From contig NZ_BMFT01000002.1 of NCBI RefSeq assembly GCF_014639155.1, positions 248,001 through 312,000 of the forward strand: 64,000 nucleotides of DNA, read 5' to 3'. Below, one piece after another: positions 53,201-61,939 of this stretch (its first letter is position 1; each line of letters begins with the position of its first letter). The stretch comes from Paenibacillus segetis. GTDB taxonomy: Bacteria > Bacillota > Bacilli > Paenibacillales > Paenibacillaceae. The notes under the pieces were generated by a model, which was not told the DNA's origin, made no database searches, and worked only from the letters and a program-made list of their open reading frames with translations. The translations under genes and the position numbers were made by a program.

Positions 53201-54889
53201 ATGGTGGGCTCCAATCAATCCGTAACGTCAGTTGAAGTAAAGTATCAAACGAAGCAGGGACTTGCTAAATGGGTAAAATGGGTGATCATACCTATACTTA
53301 TTGTAGGGTCGATACTTCTCGGTTTTATGCAAATTAAGGCGCCTCAACCAGCCGATTTGAATGCGCCGCTGGATTCATTTTCTGCGCTGCGCGCAATGGA
53401 AAAGTTGAAGGTTATCGCCAAAGAACCACATCCGATGGATACATTAGCGCATGATTTGGTACGTGATTATCTTTTGTTAGAATTAAAAGGACTTGGGCTA
53501 AGTCCAGAAATCCAGAAAACTTATGTCACTTCAGAACTGAATAGCGGACAATCAGCGACAGTTGAGAATATCATTGCACGAATTCCAGGGAGAGATAATA
53601 GTAAGGCAATTATGATTGCTGCGCATTATGATTCTTTGCCCAGAGGTCCTGGAGCTGCAGATGATGGTGCAGGTATAGCAGCAATATTGGAGTCGGTGCG
53701 CGCGATCCAAGTATCAGGCCAATTGAAGAATGACCTAATAGTACTTATGACAGATGGCGAGGAAATGGGTCTGCTTGGAGCAAAGGCCTTTATGGATGAA
53801 CATCCATGGGCCAAAGATGTAGGATTGGTTCTTAATTTTGAATCTCGGGGGAATAAAGGTCCGTCATTTATGTTCGAGACAAGCGATCAGAACGGCTGGA
53901 TTGTTAACGAATTCATCAAAGCGGCGCCACAGCCCGTGGCTTATTCGCTTATTTATAATGTGTATAAGCTAATGCCAAATGATACTGATTTGACGGTGTT
54001 CCGACAAGGTGGTCTTGATGGGTTGAATTTCGCCTTTGGAATGGGGGTAAATGCCTATCATGATTCGATAGACACTCCGGAAAATTTGGATAAATCAAGC
54101 CTGCAACATCACGGAGAATATATGCTGAGCTTAGCTCGCCATTTTGGGAATTTGGATTTAAATGAAGTGAAGCAAGAGAACCGGGTATATTTTAACGTTG
54201 TTGGTTGGCATATGGTTAGTTATCCGGAGTCTTGGGCGTTATGGTTCACACTAGCAGGCACCCTTCTATTTGTTGTTACCATATGGCATGGAATGTACCG
54301 ACGGCGGATGAGCTTTGGCGGTATGGCGGGAGGATTTCTATTATCATTGGTTAGTTTAGGGGCGGTCTTCGGTGCAATTACCCTAATATGGAACAAACTG
54401 CGCACCACCGTATCGGATCAACAATATGAAGCGATGATTTTAGATCCCGATGTAAGTATTTACTATGTTCTGGGTTTGTTGTTCCTTACGATTGTCATTG
54501 TCTTCTTGCTCATAAAATGGGGCTCTCGATATGTTCGCGCGGAGAATCTTTGGATAGGAGCACTATTCCTTTGGCTCTTACTATGTATAGGAACGACGTT
54601 CTATCTACCAGGTGGAAGTTATTTATTCATTTGGCCGTTCATTTGTAGCCTCATAGGATTAAATGTCTCCCTTCAAATGCGCAAAGGTGAATGGATATGG
54701 GTATCTGTATTATTCGCAGTACCGGGATTTGTGTTGATCACACCTATTTTCTACCTCGTGTATGTCATGATGACCCTGCATATGGCAGGGCCGTTGTTAA
54801 CGGTGAGTGCACTGGCATTATCTTTGATCTTCCCAATGGTTTGCACACCTAGGGACAGGGGAACAGGTTCAGGTTACTTGTCCCAGTAG
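53201..54889 (+). CDS. M28-family zinc peptidase with C-terminal membrane domain
   Basis: This is a 562-residue membrane protein. One helix near residues 25-45 leads to an extracytoplasmic M28 aminopeptidase domain (about 60-330). About seven hydrophobic segments follow, a layout like yeast Pff1-type enzymes. Metal ligands are visible: His142 in AAHYDSLPRG, Asp154/155 in GAADDGAG, Glu187/188 in TDGEEMGLLGA, Glu in LNFESRG and His in AYHDSIDTPEN. It starts with ATG behind GGGAGGGG. The last 12 codons are encoded by a dispersed repeat, so the natural C-terminus has probably been replaced. Confidence 0.87.
   Translation: MVGSNQSVTSVEVKYQTKQGLAKWVKWVIIPILIVGSILLGFMQIKAPQPADLNAPLDSFSALRAMEKLKVIAKEPHPMDTLAHDLVRDYLLLELKGLGLSPEIQKTYVTSELNSGQSATVENIIARIPGRDNSKAIMIAAHYDSLPRGPGAADDGAGIAAILESVRAIQVSGQLKNDLIVLMTDGEEMGLLGAKAFMDEHPWAKDVGLVLNFESRGNKGPSFMFETSDQNGWIVNEFIKAAPQPVAYSLIYNVYKLMPNDTDLTVFRQGGLDGLNFAFGMGVNAYHDSIDTPENLDKSSLQHHGEYMLSLARHFGNLDLNEVKQENRVYFNVVGWHMVSYPESWALWFTLAGTLLFVVTIWHGMYRRRMSFGGMAGGFLLSLVSLGAVFGAITLIWNKLRTTVSDQQYEAMILDPDVSIYYVLGLLFLTIVIVFLLIKWGSRYVRAENLWIGALFLWLLLCIGTTFYLPGGSYLFIWPFICSLIGLNVSLQMRKGEWIWVSVLFAVPGFVLITPIFYLVYVMMTLHMAGPLLTVSALALSLIFPMVCTPRDRGTGSGYLSQ
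54850..54889. repeat. GGGACAGG-type repeat inside the peptidase 3' end, copy 7
   Basis: TAGGGACAGGGGAACAGG then TTCAGGTTACTTGTCCCAGTAG. It supplies the last residues RDRGTGSGYLSQ and the stop codon of the peptidase. Confidence 0.75.
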
Positions 54890-55121
54890 TTGAGGGGATG
54901 ATTAAAAGAGTAGCGGTAATACGGGGGACGAAGAAGGGATAGAAAATGGGACAGATAACCTGTATTAATTAGCGCTCCAAATGGTGACTATGCATGTTTT
55001 GCTGGAATGTGGTTTGTAGCATTCTGATTTAGGTTATGATACAGTCAGTTATAATGAAATATGGAAAAAACAATAAACTGCATTTTAATTTTAAATTCAG
55101 CATGAAGTTCATAAGCATGAA

Positions 55122-55165
55122 GTACCGTCATAGGCATAACGCCTTATATTGACGGTACCTTTTTT
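55122..55165 (+). terminator. Terminator in the gap before the polysaccharide operon
   Basis: GTACCGTCA pairs with TGACGGTAC, with an inner AGGC/GCCT stem, then six T residues. It lies about 230 bases past the peptidase stop. Confidence 0.85.
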
Positions 55166-55242
55166 ATTGGGATGAAAATAGAAAATAGCGTATTCCTAGG
55201 ATATGCCTTAGGTGGCGTGGCGTGGGTAATATTACTAGGGGG

Positions 55243-55269
55243 CTAGTATATATACACTTGATATACTAG
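55243..55269. promoter_or_regulatory. Palindrome upstream of the polysaccharide operon
   Basis: CTAGTATAT, nine bases, then ATATACTAG: a perfect 9-9-9 inverted repeat ending 40 bases before the first start codon. It is the best operator candidate for the operon. Confidence 0.5.
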
Positions 55270-55309
55270 AAGATAGATTATTGTGAGGATTTGTTAAAGG
55301 AGTAGAGGC

Positions 55310-56770
55310 ATGAGAACAGCTAAGCAGACAATATTCAGAGAATATCTTACTCGCATGTTCATCGTACTGCTAACACTGATAGTTGCTGCAGGCTGCGGAG
55401 ATTTTGGAGTAAAAGACGATTCTACTAAGGATCTGAACGATAAAAATGAAGCAAATCAGCCCATTACACGTTATACAGGTGAGATGAGCAAGGCTATTTC
55501 GATGGTATACACCACCAAGAGGCAGCTGGCATTAACCTTTAATGGGATGGGCGATGCAGACACGATGAAACAAATATTAGATCAACTAGATACTTATCAA
55601 ATACAAGCTACCTTTTTTCTACCGGGAATGAGAGTTGCAGAAGAACCTGATATCGCTAGAGAGATTCTGGATCGTGGCCATGAGATTGAGAATAACACGT
55701 TGAGCAGGCTTGATATGAGCAAGCTCAGTTATGATCAAATTTATAGAGAAATTGAGCTCAGTAACGGGGTGATCACGAAGGAAACGGGCGTGACTCCTAA
55801 ATATGTGAGAACCAAATCGGGAGATTACAGTGATGATGTTCGCCTTGCGGCGGCGCACAATGGGCAAGAGGCTGTCATTTCATATAGCCTATTTCTTCAC
55901 AACTGGCAGAATGAAACGGAGCAGCAGAAGAAAAATTACGTACGTAAATATATCAACCGTGGCGGAATTATTACGCTGGATACGGAGGAGAACAAGCATA
56001 TTGTGGAGGTGATCCCACTCCTTGCCGAGGCCGCTGCTGATGTAGGCTATGAGTTTGTTCCACTAGATAAGCTAGTGAAACAGGGCGGTGAGAGAAAGCC
56101 TTTAGAAGCAATAGCGGGCTATGATGCAGCCCGAATTAACCCGGATAACCAAGCGAAGTATGACCTTATTTATAAGGAAGAAACGGCAAAAAAACAGGTC
56201 GTACTCACCTTTGATGATTGGGGTACGGATTATACGATAACGAAAATCTTAGATATTTTGGACAAATATCAGATCAAGGCTTCTTTCTTCCTGCGTGCAG
56301 ATGGAGTAGAGAAGAATCCTAATCTAGCAAGAGCTATTGCTGAAGCTGGGCACGATGTGGGTAATCATACGTATAGCCACCCTGTGTTATCAACGATAAC
56401 AGCAGCCCAGATTCAAGAGGAAGTTGTGAAGGCGCATCAGGTGATTACGGAGGCCATTCAGGAGAAACCGGCAATGCTATTTAGACCTCCAACCGGTAAC
56501 ATTAGTGATTCGGAGGCAGCTATTATAGCTGCAACGGGTTATAAGACAATTGTAAATTATGACGTTGATCCTACAGATTGGGATAAGCAAATGACGGCAG
56601 ATGATATTGTAAATGATATTGTCCAACAAACCCAAACCGGCAGTAATATTCTGCTTCATATGTTGGATGATATTCATACGATTGAGGCATTACCGAGGGT
56701 AATTGAAACCTTGGAGCGTAATGGGTTTACCTTTGTGAAAATGACAGATTTAATCGGCAAAAAATCATAG
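55310..56770 (+). CDS. Lipoprotein with two NodB polysaccharide deacetylase domains, first degenerate
   Basis: This 486-residue lipoprotein (Cys29 in LIVAAGCGD) faces outward. Domain 1 (about residues 65-260) keeps the fold (QIQATFFLPGMRV, ILDRGHEIENNT) but has TFNGMGD in place of TFDD and lacks the His pair. Domain 2 (about 295-480) is complete: TFDDWGTD with Asp302/Asp303, GNHTYSHP with His353/His357, and RPPTGNIS. It should remove acetyl groups from an aminosugar polymer through domain 2, while domain 1 may bind glycan. It is the first gene of a four-gene operon with a sugar dehydrogenase and a synthase. AAGGAG precedes the ATG. Confidence 0.9.
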   Translation: MRTAKQTIFREYLTRMFIVLLTLIVAAGCGDFGVKDDSTKDLNDKNEANQPITRYTGEMSKAISMVYTTKRQLALTFNGMGDADTMKQILDQLDTYQIQATFFLPGMRVAEEPDIAREILDRGHEIENNTLSRLDMSKLSYDQIYREIELSNGVITKETGVTPKYVRTKSGDYSDDVRLAAAHNGQEAVISYSLFLHNWQNETEQQKKNYVRKYINRGGIITLDTEENKHIVEVIPLLAEAAADVGYEFVPLDKLVKQGGERKPLEAIAGYDAARINPDNQAKYDLIYKEETAKKQVVLTFDDWGTDYTITKILDILDKYQIKASFFLRADGVEKNPNLARAIAEAGHDVGNHTYSHPVLSTITAAQIQEEVVKAHQVITEAIQEKPAMLFRPPTGNISDSEAAIIAATGYKTIVNYDVDPTDWDKQMTADDIVNDIVQQTQTGSNILLHMLDDIHTIEALPRVIETLERNGFTFVKMTDLIGKKS

Positions 56771-56788
56771 AAGACGGGGTAGAACGGT

Positions 56789-58126
56789 ATGGGCACGCAG
56801 TCAGAATTGTATGATCGCATCATCAATAAGCAAGCATCTATGGCCGTCATTGGCCTCGGATATGTGGGTCTCCCCATAGCCGTTGCTTTTTCGAAAAAGA
56901 TTAACGTAATTGGGTTTGATGTGAATGAACAGAAGATTCGTGGATATCGCAGTGGCGTTGATGCAACAAATGAGGTGGGAGACGGAGAAATTCAAAGCTG
57001 CTCTGTAAGCTTTACTTCCAATATGGAGCAACTGGATGGAGTGGAATTCTTCATTATTGCGGTCCCTACGCCCGTTCAAAGTGGGAATGTACCGGATCTG
57101 AAATATGTGAAACATGCCAGTCAAATGGTCGGCAAGAAACTGACAAAGGGTGCAATCGTTGTATATGAATCAACGGTTTATCCAGGGGTAACAGAGGAAG
57201 TATGTATTCCCATTCTAGAGAGAGAATCAGGCCTACGTTGTGGTGAGGACTTCAAGGTCGGGTATTCACCTGAACGGATTAATCCGGGAGATACGGTGCA
57301 TCGGCTGGAGAATATCATTAAGATCGTGTCTGGCATCGATGAAGATGCACTGAACACGATTGCGAGTGTATACGAGCTAATTATCGAAGCTGGAGTATAC
57401 CGTGCAGAGAGTATTCAAGTTGCTGAGGCAGCTAAAGTGATCGAGAATGCCCAACGAGATATTAACATTGCCTTTATGAATGAGCTATCTATGTTATTTC
57501 ATCAGATGGGAATCGATACGAAAGAGGTACTTCAGGCTGCGGGAACCAAGTGGAACTTCCTTCACTTTTCACCGGGGCTTGTAGGAGGTCACTGCATTGG
57601 TATTGATCCCTATTATTTGACGTATAAAGCGGAGGACACAGGATATCATTCTAAGATTATTCTTGCTGGTCGCCATATTAATGATGGAATGGGTAAGTAT
57701 ATTGCTCAGGAAATGATCAAAATATTCGTTCGTCTCAAGCTAGATTTAAGCCATGCGAGGATTGGATTGCTTGGTTTGTCTTATAAAGAGGATTGTGCAG
57801 ATATTCGTAATTCGAAGGTGATCGATATTATCGAGGAGCTTCAGGAATATGAGATTCATCCTATTTTGGTGGATCCTTTGGTTGATCCTTTGGTTGATCA
57901 ACGGGAGGTCTATTCAGAATATGGGCTTGAATTGTCTGATCCATCGGATCTACATGATTTGAACGTGCTGGTTGTTGCTGTCCCACATGAATCATTTACT
58001 CAAATGACCTTCCAAGATATTGATCAAATGTACAGTAAACGTGGACCAAAGGTGTTGGTCGATATCAAGGGATGTTATAACAAAGCCAACTTTGAGAGCC
58101 AGGGGTATTATTACTGGCGGCTATAA
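56789..58126 (+). CDS. Nucleotide sugar dehydrogenase (UDP-HexNAc dehydrogenase type, WecC/TviB-like)
   Basis: This 445-residue enzyme oxidises a UDP-sugar to its uronate with two NAD. The NAD motif is VIGLGYVGLPIAVAFSK, the catalytic Cys269 is in GGHCIGIDPYYL, and the lysine region is GTKWNFLHFSPG. The HCIGIDPYYL form is typical of the UDP-N-acetyl-hexosamine subgroup rather than of UDP-glucose enzymes. It would supply an aminouronate precursor to the synthase downstream. A 12-base tandem duplication near the C-terminus adds a four-residue DPLV repeat. The gap to the previous gene is 18 bases. Confidence 0.92.
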   Translation: MGTQSELYDRIINKQASMAVIGLGYVGLPIAVAFSKKINVIGFDVNEQKIRGYRSGVDATNEVGDGEIQSCSVSFTSNMEQLDGVEFFIIAVPTPVQSGNVPDLKYVKHASQMVGKKLTKGAIVVYESTVYPGVTEEVCIPILERESGLRCGEDFKVGYSPERINPGDTVHRLENIIKIVSGIDEDALNTIASVYELIIEAGVYRAESIQVAEAAKVIENAQRDINIAFMNELSMLFHQMGIDTKEVLQAAGTKWNFLHFSPGLVGGHCIGIDPYYLTYKAEDTGYHSKIILAGRHINDGMGKYIAQEMIKIFVRLKLDLSHARIGLLGLSYKEDCADIRNSKVIDIIEELQEYEIHPILVDPLVDPLVDQREVYSEYGLELSDPSDLHDLNVLVVAVPHESFTQMTFQDIDQMYSKRGPKVLVDIKGCYNKANFESQGYYYWRL

Positions 58127-58150
58127 TAGATAGATTGGAGAATTCCAGCT

Positions 58151-60019
58151 GTGAGAAGGCAGAAGAAAAGGATTGAAGAGGTACTAACTACTCCGCAGTC
58201 AGACAGACGTACCTTGTCGAATGTTCCTGATCCCGAGCACATACGGGTAACAACTGATCGTAGAGGAATGCAGGATGCCATCAAGAATGGTGCAGAGCTA
58301 GATCCTGAATATATAGGCAAATTGCGGTTGCTTAGTTTGAGATATACGGCGGATTTTGAGGTACTCATTGTTGCGAGGGGCCAGCATAAAAAGACGGGCA
58401 TTAAAGCACGTGCCGTAGATATCTCCTCGACAGGCATTTTGCTTGAATTTCCGGATCAGTCAGGTGACTTCCAAGTAGGAGAAACCTGGTCGCTACAATT
58501 TGATATTCCGCCGGGTACGATGCCGGAGGGTTTTGAGTCGAGGGTCAAGACAGATGCCGTTACCATCCGCTTATTTAAGCGCGAGGTAGAGCAGCAAGAG
58601 AAACAAATGGTTGCGTTCGAATTTGTACAACCGCTGACGGATTATTTTCAGAAGAAAAGATGGGGGTATTCGGTTTATACAGCCAGTGGCTTGCTGTTTG
58701 TAGCGGTACTCTTAATTATGCTTATGCGCGCAGAGAGCGTTATCTATTTTAAATATAATTTGGTCCTTTATTTATATAGCCTCACAGCCGCAGCCTTTTT
58801 GCTCACTCGCTATTTATTTGGGGCGTTATACCGGGATGTACCAGTTAATCCCGACTATACTCCGGGCGTATCGATTATTATTCCTTGTTTCAATGAGGAG
58901 AAGTGGATTCATCGCACGATCTTAAGCTGTATGAATCAGGATTATCCTGTCGATAAGCTGGAGGTTATCGTGGTAGATGACCGTTCGACAGACAGTTCTG
59001 TAGAGCAGATACAACAAACCATCGATAGGATCAATCGTGAAGCAGAGCGTTATTTGACTAAAGAACGTCTGAAAATGCATGTCTTGGAAGAGAACGGAGG
59101 CAAACGGGTAGCCTTGGTCAAGGGTGTTGAGATGGCTAAGCATGATCTAGTTGTGTTTGTAGATTCTGATAGCTTTTTGGATCCTCAGGCGATTAAGCAT
59201 CTCGTTCAACCTTTTCAGGACCCCCGCATGGGTGGTGTTGCCGGGCGCACGGATGTAGAGAATAAGTATACTAACTCGGTGACGAAACTTCAGACCGTTA
59301 GATACTATATCGCTTTTCGGATCATGAAAGCTGCAGAATCATGGTTTGATAGTGTAACCTGCTTGTCAGGACCGCTATCCTGCTATCGGAAGGAATTGAT
59401 AGAACAGCATTCCGAGGCTTGGTTGAATCAGAAGTTTCTGGGACAGCCAGCTACCTTTGGTGATGACCGGAGCATGACGAATTTTATATTGAAAACGCAT
59501 CGTACAGGCTATCAGGACCTAGCGATCTGCTCGACAATTGTTCCTTCGGATATGGGGGTTTTCCTCAAACAACAAATGAGATGGAAACGTTCCTGGCTGC
59601 GGGAATCGCTACGTGCGGGGGGCTTCATTTGGCGTAAAGAACCCTTTATGGCATTGTTCTTCTATATCGGGCTGATTGTGCCCATCGCTGCACCTGTCAT
59701 TGTCCTATACAATTTGGTCTATGTTCCGCTAGTCTATCATGTCTTTCCAGGGACATTCCTGATGGGGTTACTGCTGATGGCGATGCTTATGAGCTTGGCA
59801 CATCTACTGCTACGGAAAAGCAAATTATGGATTTTTGGATTCGTATTCTGTCTTTTCTATGAATTTGTGTTGTTATGGCAAATGCCTGTCGCCTGGGTCA
59901 CCTTCTGGAAATCGACTTGGGGGACGAGGGAGACGCCTCAGGATATTGAAGCTCGAAATAAAAAAGAAGCAAGAAAGAACAAGAATAAGAAGAATAAAAA
60001 AATCGGACTACCCTTCTAA
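58151..60019 (+). CDS. PilZ domain fused to a family 2 polysaccharide synthase
   Basis: This is a 622-residue membrane synthase. The N-terminal PilZ-like domain (about residues 55-170) has the DISSTGILLEF motif, matching D-x-S-x-x-G that binds cyclic di-GMP; the partner arginines are less clear (RLLSLRYTADF). Two helices (about 178-225) precede a GT2 domain (about 235-480): VSIIIPCFNEEKW, VVDDRST, FVDSDSF and the product-channel motif Q474-x-x-R-W478 in QQMRWKRSW. Three or four more helices follow, then a basic tail (KEARKNKNKKNKK). It should polymerise and secrete a glycan from UDP-sugars made by the preceding enzyme, with cyclic di-GMP as probable activator. GTG start behind GGAG. Confidence 0.9.
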   Translation: MRRQKKRIEEVLTTPQSDRRTLSNVPDPEHIRVTTDRRGMQDAIKNGAELDPEYIGKLRLLSLRYTADFEVLIVARGQHKKTGIKARAVDISSTGILLEFPDQSGDFQVGETWSLQFDIPPGTMPEGFESRVKTDAVTIRLFKREVEQQEKQMVAFEFVQPLTDYFQKKRWGYSVYTASGLLFVAVLLIMLMRAESVIYFKYNLVLYLYSLTAAAFLLTRYLFGALYRDVPVNPDYTPGVSIIIPCFNEEKWIHRTILSCMNQDYPVDKLEVIVVDDRSTDSSVEQIQQTIDRINREAERYLTKERLKMHVLEENGGKRVALVKGVEMAKHDLVVFVDSDSFLDPQAIKHLVQPFQDPRMGGVAGRTDVENKYTNSVTKLQTVRYYIAFRIMKAAESWFDSVTCLSGPLSCYRKELIEQHSEAWLNQKFLGQPATFGDDRSMTNFILKTHRTGYQDLAICSTIVPSDMGVFLKQQMRWKRSWLRESLRAGGFIWRKEPFMALFFYIGLIVPIAAPVIVLYNLVYVPLVYHVFPGTFLMGLLLMAMLMSLAHLLLRKSKLWIFGFVFCLFYEFVLLWQMPVAWVTFWKSTWGTRETPQDIEARNKKEARKNKNKKNKKIGLPF

Positions 60020-60051
60020 GTCCATGAATTTATATAGTGAGGATGGCAGAC

Positions 60052-61815
60052 ATGGTTAAAAGAAAGCGGAATTCTGCCCTGGATTATCGCCGCAAAGATC
60101 GCATGAAGATGATAAAGACTATTCTACAAGCTGCGATTTTGCTAACGCTTATCATCGTTTTATTTCGAGTCATTGTTAATGTAGAGCACTATAAGGAGCC
60201 AGATAAATCGGCGTGGACCAATCATGACGGATTTATTGCCTTGTCTTATTTTGGTGTAGACCGTTCGGGATCTTCGAAGCTAGTGGCCAAGAAGCAATTG
60301 GATCAGCAACTCAAAGTACTACATGATCAAGGTTATATTACGATATCACAACAGGATGTGATCGACTTCTATCTGAAGGGACAAGCTTTGCCTGAGAAAG
60401 CTTTGTTTCTGTCTTTTGAAGACGGACGTAACGACTCTAGCTTATTTGCCCAGCCACTTCTGGAGGAATATAATTTCAAGGCAACCTTTCTCTCTTATGC
60501 TAATAAAATGGGGAATAGTGATCGAAAATTTCTACAACCTAAAGATATGCTGAAGATGATGAAGACGGGTTATTGGGAGCTTGGCTCCAATGGATATCGT
60601 CTGAGTTACATTAATATTTTTGATAAAGCGGGCAATTATGTTGGGGCAAAGACGGAGAACCAGTTACGTGATAAAAGGAATGTGGAGTATTACAATCATT
60701 ATTTAATGGATTTCATTCGTGATGAGCATATGATTCCGCTGGAAAATCGTCAAGAGATGGAATCCCGGATCAATGAAGACTACAAGCTAATGGAAGATGT
60801 TTATACGGATACACTGGGTTTTGTGCCGGATGTGTATATGATCATGCATGCCAATGCCCTTCATGAAGGAATGAACCGGTTAGTATCGGATGCCAACGAG
60901 GCCAATATTCAGCGTTTATTCAAAATGCATTTTAACCGTGAAGGTAACATGTATAATGATCGGGAGCAGAGCTTGTATGATCTGACTCGTGTCCAACCAG
61001 AGCCTTACTGGTATACAAATCATCTGCTAATGAAGATGAAGAAGGACAGTGAACAGGATGTGCAGTTTATTCGTGGGAATGAGACTCACGCAAAGAAGTG
61101 GACAGAGCTCAGTGGTGCCGCTGAATTTAATGATAACCGAATTGCATTAACCTCTCCGCCTGGTGAGGAAGGGAAGATCTATTTGAACGGCAGTGATCAA
61201 GGAGAAGATATCAAGCTAACCACGAAGCTTACTGGCAATGTAGTTGGTAAGCAGAGTATCTATCTTCGTTATGATCAGAAGAAGGATGCATATATTCGTG
61301 TTACGCTTGATAATAACGTCATTTATGTGGACCAGAAGAAACCGGGTCTTGCCGTCGAACAGTTATTTACTCACACGCTGGATCCGGTACAATGGAATGC
61401 GGAAGATCTTTCCCTAGATAAGGCTACGGTATATTCGCAGACTCAGATCTCGGATGATGTTTCATCTTCGGAGGAAGAATATCCAGTCAACATCAGGAAC
61501 ACTCGAAGTCTAGAGATTATAGTTCAAGGGGATCGGCTTGATGTGAGCGTTGATAAACAAGTGCTGTTGAATCAACAAATTATAGATAGCTCGGTAATAA
61601 AGGGTGGAGTGGCTCTTGGATCACAGTTCCATGAGCAGAACACGAAAGATGATATCTATGATGGTGTGTTCGATGATTTGAGAATAGAGTCACTGCAAGC
61701 TCAAGGTCCATCTTCAGTGTTGTTCAACAGTAAACCTACGGGTCTGAAACGGATCATATCCCACATACAAAAAGCAGTGTCTACTTCCATCGATTGGGCA
61801 ATTGACACCTTTTAA
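60052..61815 (+). CDS. Membrane-anchored NodB/PgaB-like protein with lectin-like C-terminus
   Basis: This 587-residue protein has a basic N-terminus and a single membrane helix (about residues 19-42), the rest outside. The middle resembles the NodB-type fold of PgaB/IcaB (DGFIALSYFGVD, KALFLSFEDGRND, YNFKATFLSYAN), with SFEDG replacing TFDDG, so activity is doubtful. The C-terminal 200 residues look like a laminin-G or concanavalin-type sandwich (GKQSIYLRYDQKKDAYIRVT, DVSVDKQVLLNQQ). It ends the operon and probably modifies or guides the secreted glycan. ATG at 60052 follows GAGG; an in-frame GTG at 60037 is less likely. Confidence 0.78.
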   Translation: MVKRKRNSALDYRRKDRMKMIKTILQAAILLTLIIVLFRVIVNVEHYKEPDKSAWTNHDGFIALSYFGVDRSGSSKLVAKKQLDQQLKVLHDQGYITISQQDVIDFYLKGQALPEKALFLSFEDGRNDSSLFAQPLLEEYNFKATFLSYANKMGNSDRKFLQPKDMLKMMKTGYWELGSNGYRLSYINIFDKAGNYVGAKTENQLRDKRNVEYYNHYLMDFIRDEHMIPLENRQEMESRINEDYKLMEDVYTDTLGFVPDVYMIMHANALHEGMNRLVSDANEANIQRLFKMHFNREGNMYNDREQSLYDLTRVQPEPYWYTNHLLMKMKKDSEQDVQFIRGNETHAKKWTELSGAAEFNDNRIALTSPPGEEGKIYLNGSDQGEDIKLTTKLTGNVVGKQSIYLRYDQKKDAYIRVTLDNNVIYVDQKKPGLAVEQLFTHTLDPVQWNAEDLSLDKATVYSQTQISDDVSSSEEEYPVNIRNTRSLEIIVQGDRLDVSVDKQVLLNQQIIDSSVIKGGVALGSQFHEQNTKDDIYDGVFDDLRIESLQAQGPSSVLFNSKPTGLKRIISHIQKAVSTSIDWAIDTF

Positions 61816-61872
61816 TAAGTTGATTTCGATGAATAATTTCACTATTACCATAATGTTTCTCCTGTTAATTGG

Positions 61873-61901
61873 TTGACAGTAACTTGCTTGTCATGTAACA
61901 T
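61873..61901 (+). promoter_or_regulatory. Promoter of the riboswitch leader
   Basis: TTGACA (61873-61878), 17 bases, then TAACAT (61896-61901), with TG just before the second box. It lies 39 bases upstream of the aptamer. Confidence 0.6.
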
Positions 61902-61939
61902 GTCATTTGGTTAACAAGTGGAAAGAAAATCGCAATTGT

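Larger units (their letters stand above)
54890..55309. other. 420-base gap: degenerate repeat, terminator and palindrome
   Basis: No protein-coding frame is supported here. From left to right it holds a degenerate repeat copy (GGGACAGATAACCTGT, 54948-54963), a TATAAT hexamer at 55050-55055, a strong terminator at 55122-55165 and a perfect palindrome at 55243-55269. The stretch between hexamer and terminator could encode a small RNA of about 105 bases. Confidence 0.5.
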
